NCBI GenBank assembly: GCA_002451715.1
Contig: DKDD01000148.1
Coordinates: 1 to 6,349 of the forward strand
Direction: 5' to 3'
DNA length: 6,349 bases
Origin: Ruminococcaceae bacterium UBA6857
Lineage (GTDB): Bacteria; Bacillota; Clostridia; Oscillospirales; Acutalibacteraceae
Shown here: one piece after another, positions 1 to 4,238 of the stretch
How the letters are laid out: each line of letters begins with the position of its first letter
Numbering within the stretch: position 1 is the stretch's first letter
The notes under the pieces: model-generated
What the model was told of the DNA's origin: nothing
The model's database searches: none
Seen by the model: the letters and a program-made list of their open reading frames with translations, nothing else
Made by a program: the position numbers and the translations under genes

Positions 1-1410
1 ATGGAAGATATTAAGTGGCTCGGCTATCAGTGGGACGAAGTTCTTTATGCTTCAAGCTATTTTGATTTTATTCACGAATGTGCAATCGAACTCATCAAAA
101 AAGGCAAAGCTTATGTCTGCGACCTTTCCGCCGAAGAAATCAGCAAGTCAAGAGGTACTCTCACCGAGCCGGGCACCGAAAGTCCCTACAGAAACCGCTC
201 TGTTGAAGAAAACCTTGACCTTTTCAACCGTATGACCGCCGGCGAATTTCCGGACGGAGCAAGGGTTCTTCGCGCAAAAATCGACATGGCTTCCTCAAAC
301 ATGAATATGCGTGACCCGGTAATTTACCGCATTGCTCACGTTACCCACCATCAGACGGGCGACAAGTGGTGCGTCTATCCGCTTTATGACTTTGCCCACC
401 CGCTTTCGGACACCAAAGAGGGCGTTACTCATTCGCTTTGCTCGCTTGAATTTGAAAACCACCGTCCGCTTTATGACTGGTTCCTTCGCGAACTTGAACT
501 CCCCCACCCGTCAAGACAGATTGAGTTTGCACGCCTTAACCTCAATTACTGCCTGACAAGCAAGCGCAAATGTCTTCAGCTTGTTAAAGAGGGAATCGTT
601 GACGGTTGGAACGACCCGAGAATGGCAACGATCTGCGGAATGAGAAGACGCGGCTATACACCGGCGGCAATCCGCGATTTCATTAACCGCGTCGGCGTTT
701 CAAAGGCATATTCGGTTGTTGATTTCGGACTTCTCGAAGCCTGCGTAAGAGACGACCTCAACCAAAACGCGCCGAGAGCAATGGCCGTTCTTCGCCCGCT
801 CAAGGTTATCATTGACAATTATCCGGAGGGTAAGGAAGAAGAAATCGAACTTCCCGTTAACCAGGACAAACCCGAAATGGGCACAAGAAAAACCGTTTTC
901 ACAAAAGAAATCTTTGTTGAAAAAGAAGACTTTATGATTGAACCGCCGAAAAAGTATTTCCGTCTCTTCCCCGGAAACGAGGTCAGACTCAGAGGCGCAT
1001 ACTTTGTAAAATGCGTCGGCTATGACACCGACGAAAACGGCGAAGTAACCGCAGTCCACTGCACATATGACCCGGAAAGCAAGGGCGGAAATTCGCCCGA
1101 CGGAAGAAAAGTCAAGGGTACTCTTCATTGGGTCAGCGACCACAGCACCGAGTTTGAAGCAAGACTTTATGACCGCCTTTTCAACGTTCCGAATCCGTCG
1201 GACGAATCAAAGGGAAGTTTCAAAAACAACCTCAATCCGGATTCGCTCGTTGTTCTCAAGGGCTGCAGGCTTGAAGGCGGAATCAAAGACCTCAAGCCCG
1301 GCGACACTTTCCAGTTCATGAGACAGGGCTACTTCTGCGTTGACACTTCGTCAACCGAAGACAACATTGTTTTCAACAGAACGGTTGCCCTCAACTCTTC
1401 ATGGAAATAA
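1..1410 (+). CDS. glnS: Glutaminyl-tRNA synthetase, 5' end cut off by the window
   Basis: This class I aminoacyl-tRNA synthetase attaches glutamine to tRNA-Gln in the cytoplasm. The 469 visible residues align along their whole length with bacterial GlnRS. They include RGTLTEPG (51-58), SPYRNRSVEENL (61-72), RAKIDMAS (91-98), HHQTGDKWCVYPLYDF (117-132), GVTHSLCSLEFENHRPLYDW (141-160), the KMSKS-equivalent loop LTSKRK (185-190), NDPRM (203-207), RRRGYTPAAIR (216-226), NAPRAMAV (257-264) and the C-terminal anticodon-binding beta-barrels, with KVKGTLHWVS and LYDRLF. Compared with E. coli GlnRS (about 554 residues), roughly 85 N-terminal residues with the HIGH motif lie left of the window. The ATG at position 1 is therefore probably an internal methionine (MEDIKWLGY matches the NDVEWLGF region) and not the start. 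The signature loop reads TSK where E. coli has MSK. The gene is followed by a membrane-protein gene on the same strand. Confidence 0.97.
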   Translation: MEDIKWLGYQWDEVLYASSYFDFIHECAIELIKKGKAYVCDLSAEEISKSRGTLTEPGTESPYRNRSVEENLDLFNRMTAGEFPDGARVLRAKIDMASSNMNMRDPVIYRIAHVTHHQTGDKWCVYPLYDFAHPLSDTKEGVTHSLCSLEFENHRPLYDWFLRELELPHPSRQIEFARLNLNYCLTSKRKCLQLVKEGIVDGWNDPRMATICGMRRRGYTPAAIRDFINRVGVSKAYSVVDFGLLEACVRDDLNQNAPRAMAVLRPLKVIIDNYPEGKEEEIELPVNQDKPEMGTRKTVFTKEIFVEKEDFMIEPPKKYFRLFPGNEVRLRGAYFVKCVGYDTDENGEVTAVHCTYDPESKGGNSPDGRKVKGTLHWVSDHSTEFEARLYDRLFNVPNPSDESKGSFKNNLNPDSLVVLKGCRLEGGIKDLKPGDTFQFMRQGYFCVDTSSTEDNIVFNRTVALNSSWK

Positions 1411-1415
1411 AACAA

Positions 1416-1433
1416 GCCGCCGTTTTCGGCGGT
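1416..1433 (+). other. GC-rich stem-loop between glnS and the next gene
   Basis: CCGCCG (1417-1422) and CGGCGG (1427-1432) form a perfect 6-bp stem around a TTTT loop, and a G-U pair (1416/1433) can extend it. On the + strand no T-run follows, so it is not a standard intrinsic terminator for glnS. On the - strand the same hairpin is followed by CTTGTTTTATTT, which does look like a terminator tail, although no minus-strand gene reads into it here. It may be a 3'-end stabilising or partial-attenuation structure in a glnS-membrane protein transcript. Confidence 0.5.
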
Positions 1434-1442
1434 CAGAAACAT

Positions 1443-1455
1443 ACAGAAAGGAAGA
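1443..1455 (+). promoter_or_regulatory. Ribosome binding site that fixes the start of the membrane protein
   Basis: The string ACAGAAAGGAAGA places GGA 10 bases before the ATG at 1463. An in-frame ATG at 1340 lies inside glnS and has no such site, so 1463 is the real start. The same 13-base string occurs at 3040-3052 before the exported-protein gene, which supports its use as a translation signal in this genome. Confidence 0.75.
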
Positions 1456-1462
1456 AAATATC

Positions 1463-2170
1463 ATGAAAACAGCATACAGAATCGTTACTCCGATTCTTGC
1501 GGTTGCCGGAATGGTTCTCGGCGTTTTTCTCAAACTGTTCACCTTTGTTGTCGGAAACGGAGACGACACAATCAACAACCTTATTTCTGCCGTTTCTCAG
1601 CTTTCAAGCGGAAAGTTTTCAACAACTTATGAATATTCGCTTTTTGAGCTTATCAAAATGGCAGTAACCGCCGAACCGAAAACCGGCGAAGACGCAAAAA
1701 CATTCACCGAAGTTGCAAAAGCCGTTATGCCCGACATCTATGGCTTTGCCGCCCTTTTCGCGATAATGCTCATCGTTCTTATTGTTATTGCGGTCGTTTC
1801 GGCTTGCGCAAAAGACAAGAAAAAGCGCAACGCGGCGTTTTTCCTTTGCGGATTCGGTCTTGCGGTTTCAATCGCGGCGATTGTTGTTTCAAACGACGCT
1901 TTTTCAAAAATCTCCGGCGGCGAAGTTAACCTCACCGACCTTGTTTCGCTTTTCTCGGACAACACTCTCGTAACTCTTGCAACGGCAATTCTCACGGTCA
2001 CAAGCGCGTCGCTTTCGGCAGGCTTTTACAGCATTTTCGGAATTTATTTCCTCATCATTTTCTGGACAATTCTTTCGAACATGCTCATAAGTACCCCGAT
2101 TCAGTCCAAAAAGACTTACAAAAGACGCACAAGAAGAAGTCTCAAAGCAATTGCACGCAGCAAAAACTAA
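1463..2170 (+). CDS. Hypothetical four-helix membrane protein
   Basis: I do not recognise the family of this 235-residue protein. Four hydrophobic segments are clear: about residues 7-30 (N-terminal, either a signal anchor or the first helix), 92-115, 124-142 and 187-210. Between helices 1 and 2 is a polar stretch of about 60 residues (NGDDTINNL through AKAVMP). A second polar stretch with GGEVNLTDL lies between helices 3 and 4. The short loop after helix 2 (KDKKKR) and the C-terminus (KKTYKRRTRR, 216-225) are very basic. By the positive-inside rule this puts both in the cytoplasm, with the two longer polar loops outside. No catalytic or transport motif is visible. The start is set by a ribosome binding site at 1443-1455. 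It lies 52 bases after glnS with no convincing promoter in between, so co-transcription with glnS is likely. A strong terminator follows. Confidence 0.85.
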   Translation: MKTAYRIVTPILAVAGMVLGVFLKLFTFVVGNGDDTINNLISAVSQLSSGKFSTTYEYSLFELIKMAVTAEPKTGEDAKTFTEVAKAVMPDIYGFAALFAIMLIVLIVIAVVSACAKDKKKRNAAFFLCGFGLAVSIAAIVVSNDAFSKISGGEVNLTDLVSLFSDNTLVTLATAILTVTSASLSAGFYSIFGIYFLIIFWTILSNMLISTPIQSKKTYKRRTRRSLKAIARSKN

Positions 2171-2174
2171 ACCA

Positions 2175-2222
2175 AAACAAAAGTGCCGCGGTCGGAGTCA
2201 TTTCCGATTGCGGCATCTTTTT
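2175..2222. terminator. Bidirectional intrinsic terminator between the membrane protein gene and udk
   Basis: TGCCGCGGTCGGA (2184-2196) pairs with TCCGATTGCGGCA (2203-2215) as a 13-bp stem with two G-U pairs and a six-base GTCATT loop. It is followed on the + strand by TCTTTTT (2216-2222). On the - strand the two wobble pairs become A-C mismatches, but the stem is otherwise intact and is followed by CTTTTGTTTTGG. The hairpin starts 13 bases after the stop of the + gene and 11 bases past the stop of udk, so it fits termination of both converging transcripts. Confidence 0.88.
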
Positions 2223-2226
2223 ATCT

Positions 2227-2841
2227 TCACTTTTTCAAAAGCTGTTCAACCTTTGTGCTGATCATGTCAAGCGCAACCATGTTTTCTCCGCCACCGACAA
2301 CAATTATATCGGCAAACTTTTTGCTCGGCTCAACATATTTTTCGTGCATCGGCTTGACCGTTTTGCGATACTGTTCAACAACCGATTCAAGGCTGCGCTT
2401 TCTTTCGCCGTAATCGCGAAGAATTCTTCTTATCAGCCGTTCGTCGGCGTCAGTGTCGACAAAAATTTTGATATCCATCAATTTGCGAAGTTCTTCGTTT
2501 TGAAAGACAAGGATTCCCTCAACGATAATTACGTCTGCCGGGTCAACACGTCTCACCTCGTCGCTGCGGTTATGAACCGTATAATCATAAACCGGACAGA
2601 AAATTGTTTCTCCCTCGCGCAACTTTTTGAGATCTTCAATCATCATATCGGTATCAAACGCCGTCGGCGAATCGTAATTGATTTTTTTGCGCTCTTCAAA
2701 CGAAATTGAATCGTTGCGCTTATAATAGCTGTCGTGATATACCACGCTGACTTTTTCGGAAAACTTGTTTTTCAAAATATCCGTGAGCGTTGTTTTTCCG
2801 GAACCCGTTCCTCCTGCAATGCCGATAATTACCGATGCCAT
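2227..2841 (-). CDS. udk: Uridine kinase (uridine/cytidine kinase)
   Basis: This enzyme phosphorylates uridine (and usually cytidine) to UMP or CMP with a nucleoside triphosphate, in cytoplasmic pyrimidine salvage. The product has 204 residues, close to the usual bacterial length of about 205-215. Visible motifs are the Walker A P-loop GGTGSGKTT (10-18), HDSYYK (36-41, substrate region), NYDSPTAFD (54-62), PVYDYTVHNR (nucleoside-binding loop), the Walker B-like strand DVIIVEGILVF, RRILRDYGERKRS (arginine-rich lid) and the family signature KPMHEKYVEPSKKFADIIV near the C-terminus. The start is supported by a perfect AAAGGAG eight bases upstream. The gene has its own promoter and terminator, so it appears to be a single-gene unit. 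A phosphoribulokinase-type relative is possible in principle, but the lid and the PMHxxYVEPSK signature favour uridine kinase. Confidence 0.96.
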   Translation of the reverse strand: MASVIIGIAGGTGSGKTTLTDILKNKFSEKVSVVYHDSYYKRNDSISFEERKKINYDSPTAFDTDMMIEDLKKLREGETIFCPVYDYTVHNRSDEVRRVDPADVIIVEGILVFQNEELRKLMDIKIFVDTDADERLIRRILRDYGERKRSLESVVEQYRKTVKPMHEKYVEPSKKFADIIVVGGGENMVALDMISTKVEQLLKK

Positions 2842-2849
2842 TTTTCTTT

Positions 2850-2856
2850 CTCCTTT
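2850..2856 (-). promoter_or_regulatory. Shine-Dalgarno site of udk
   Basis: The - strand reads AAAGGAG with eight bases to the ATG (start codon at 2841-2839). This is an optimal Gram-positive ribosome binding site and confirms the udk start. Confidence 0.85.
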
Positions 2857-2873
2857 GAACGTCTTTTCAAAAA

Positions 2874-2885
2874 AGGCTTTCGCCT
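2874..2885 (-). other. Small hairpin with T-run in the udk leader
   Basis: On the - strand AGGC-GAAA-GCCT forms a 4-bp stem with a GNRA-type loop. It is followed directly by six T residues (reading from 2874 toward 2868), then the ribosome binding site. It has the shape of a very small attenuator, but the stem is short and may be incidental. Confidence 0.3.
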
Positions 2886-2901
2886 GCCCTTCTTTTATAA
2901 T

Positions 2902-2930
2902 ATAATACTTTTTCGGGCGGCAAAAGTAAA
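2902..2930 (-). promoter_or_regulatory. Predicted sigma-A promoter of udk
   Basis: On the - strand TTTACT (2930-2925, 4 of 6 to TTGACA) and TATTAT (2907-2902, 5 of 6 to TATAAT) are separated by exactly 17 bases. Transcription would start near 2895, giving a leader of about 54 bases that contains the ribosome binding site. An alternative -10 (TATAAT, 2951-2946) exists farther upstream but has no good -35 partner. Confidence 0.6.
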
Positions 2931-2983
2931 TATTTTTGTGAAAAAATTATAAATATTGTTGTCTGTTTTTTCTCATAGATAAA

Positions 2984-3000
2984 CATATTTGCGAAATATG
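2984..3000. promoter_or_regulatory. Operator-like perfect inverted repeat upstream of the exported-protein gene
   Basis: CATATTT-GCG-AAATATG has two perfectly complementary 7-base arms around a 3-base centre. It ends five bases before the TATAAT box at 3005 and covers the place where a -35 box would lie. The position fits a dimeric DNA-binding regulator acting on the downstream gene. The regulator is not identifiable from this window. Confidence 0.5.
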
Positions 3001-3004
3001 AATG

Positions 3005-3010
3005 TATAAT
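3005..3010 (+). promoter_or_regulatory. Predicted -10 box of the exported-protein gene
   Basis: This is a perfect TATAAT, preceded directly by TG, with transcription likely starting near 3017 and a leader of about 44 bases. No good -35 is found at spacers of 16-18 bases (AACATA at 17). The promoter may therefore be weak or activator-dependent, with the inverted repeat at 2984-3000 in the -35/spacer zone. Confidence 0.55.
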
Positions 3011-3039
3011 GAACAGTGAAAACTTGTCTGAAATAACAA

Positions 3040-3052
3040 ACAGAAAGGAAGA
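3040..3052 (+). promoter_or_regulatory. Ribosome binding site of the exported-protein gene
   Basis: ACAGAAAGGAAGA is the same 13-base string as before the membrane protein gene. GGA ends 11 bases before the ATG at 3061, a slightly long but acceptable spacing. Confidence 0.65.
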
Positions 3053-3060
3053 TATCAATT

Positions 3061-4173
3061 ATGAAAAAAGCCATAGCACTTCTTCTTTCGGTTCTTTGCC
3101 TTTTCTCTTGCTTTACTGCCGCCGCCGGCGCTGTTTCCGATTTGGATCTCATTGCCATAATCGGAGAGAATGACGAAGAGCCCTTGATGTACTGCCTTGT
3201 ATACAAAAAAGAAACCCTTTCCGGCGTTAAAATGATGTATCAGCCGAACCCCAGCATCTCGCTCGAAGGTCCCGGCTATGTCACGGTTACAAAAGACCAG
3301 CCGCTTGCCGTTGACCATCAGTTTGTTTGCTGGAAAGACAAGCACGGAAAACTTTACTATGCCGGCGACCAATTCTATGTTGACGGCGAATGTGTTCTTT
3401 ATGCCGTTTGGGAGGAAAAAACCGATAAACTTATCCGTCCGATCCGCGTTCTTGTTTGCGCAATGCTCACAATGGAAAGAATGTTTGCAAAAGCGGTCGG
3501 AATCTTCCAGGACTATAAAGACTTTACCGCAAACAGAATCGAAGCTTCAACAAGAGCGGTCAATGCTTATAATTCCGCAGTGAACGCCGCAAAAGCAGAG
3601 CAAAATATCAAAATCGACATGAAGTCGGTTGCAAAGCTTTCCTGCGTCGCTTGCGAATATCCGCTTGCAAAAGACGGAGCAAACGCTGTGTTTGACAAGT
3701 TTGAATATTCCTATTCAAACACCTATAATGTTTCAAACGGAACAACCGCCGACGGCAAAACCGCAAACGACCTTATCAGACCGTTCGGAAAGGTTTCGGA
3801 AATCACAATCAGCTCAACCGAAATCGTTTCCGGTTCGGTTCAGGATCTTGACGACGGCGGACAAAAAATTGTTCTTGTTCTTTCAAAAGAAGTTGCCGAC
3901 CTCAAACCATACGGCAAAACATCGGTTACCGAAAACATTGCAAAGTATATGGATCCGCTTGATTTTTCCGGCAATCCCGACCTTGTAAGATCTGCCGACG
4001 AAATCAATTATTCAAACACAACAATTCGCGCAAAGACCGACAGCGAAGGAAAGCTTGTTTCATGGTCAATCACCGCTCCGATTACCGGCAGCGCAAACAT
4101 TGTTGTTGACAGCCGCTTTACGGACACAACATTTGAAGCCGTTATCAGAGACGATTATACTTTCACTTATTAA
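3061..4173 (+). CDS. Exported protein with an InlB/Flg_new-like beta module, function unknown
   Basis: This 370-residue protein starts with a typical Sec signal peptide: basic KK, a hydrophobic core at residues 4-20, and likely cleavage after AAAGA, about residue 24. LFSC at 14-17 only loosely resembles a lipobox, and hydrophobic residues continue after the Cys, so a lipoprotein is less likely. Residues about 60-118 look like one Listeria-Bacteroides (InlB B-repeat, Flg_new) unit: a hydrophobic-W (FVCW), HGKLYYAGDQF, then the closing VLYAVW at 112-117. Residues 124-180 are helical and partly hydrophobic (IRPIRVLVCAML, then an alanine-rich VNAYNSAVNAAKAE). Residues 185-370 look like alternating beta strands ending in DDYTFTY, with a CxxC at 195-198. 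The layout resembles uncharacterised exported proteins I recall from Clostridia, which I cannot confirm here. There is no LPXTG sorting signal, dockerin or C-terminal membrane helix, so it is probably released or loosely attached. It has its own promoter and terminator. Confidence 0.85.
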   Translation: MKKAIALLLSVLCLFSCFTAAAGAVSDLDLIAIIGENDEEPLMYCLVYKKETLSGVKMMYQPNPSISLEGPGYVTVTKDQPLAVDHQFVCWKDKHGKLYYAGDQFYVDGECVLYAVWEEKTDKLIRPIRVLVCAMLTMERMFAKAVGIFQDYKDFTANRIEASTRAVNAYNSAVNAAKAEQNIKIDMKSVAKLSCVACEYPLAKDGANAVFDKFEYSYSNTYNVSNGTTADGKTANDLIRPFGKVSEITISSTEIVSGSVQDLDDGGQKIVLVLSKEVADLKPYGKTSVTENIAKYMDPLDFSGNPDLVRSADEINYSNTTIRAKTDSEGKLVSWSITAPITGSANIVVDSRFTDTTFEAVIRDDYTFTY

Positions 4174-4184
4174 TTTACCGACAC

Positions 4185-4226
4185 AAAAAAGAACCGGTCT
4201 GCACAAAGCAGGCCGGTCATTTTTTT
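4185..4226. terminator. Bidirectional intrinsic terminator between the exported-protein and transporter genes
   Basis: ACCGGTCTGC (4193-4202) pairs with GCAGGCCGGT (4208-4217) in a 10-bp stem with one U-G pair around the loop ACAAA. It is followed by CA and seven T residues (4220-4226) on the + strand. On the - strand an A-rich stretch (4185-4190) gives CTTTTTT after the hairpin. It lies 19 bases after the stop of the + gene and 21 bases past the stop of the - gene, so it can end both transcripts. Confidence 0.9.
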
Positions 4227-4238
4227 GCCTTTTGGGTT

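Noticed and set aside
1..3. ATG at the first base as the true glnS start
   Set aside because: The protein would lack the HIGH-containing N-terminal part of the catalytic domain. The alignment shows this Met is internal and the gene is simply cut by the window.
700..1143. A 147-codon open frame on the - strand inside glnS
   Set aside because: It lies fully antisense to a clearly conserved GlnRS region, has no ribosome binding site and gives no recognisable protein. It is a by-product of the codon usage of the real gene.
2344..2709. A 121-codon open frame on the + strand inside udk
   Set aside because: It is antisense to conserved uridine kinase motifs, with no ribosome binding site and no family resemblance.
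2927..2957. Direct repeat TAAATATT at 2927-2934 and 2950-2957
   Set aside because: The copies are 23 bases apart (start to start), but such short AT-only repeats are expected by chance in this very AT-rich intergenic DNA.
2867..3058. A 63-codon - strand frame spanning the udk/exported-protein intergenic region
   Set aside because: It overlaps the udk promoter and the -10 region of the opposite gene, is Phe/Ile/Lys-rich as expected from AT-rich DNA, and lacks a ribosome binding site.
3100..3111. Lipobox at LFSC in the exported protein
   Set aside because: Phe at the -2 position is atypical, and hydrophobic/alanine residues continue after the Cys to an AxA-like site, which fits ordinary signal peptidase I cleavage better.
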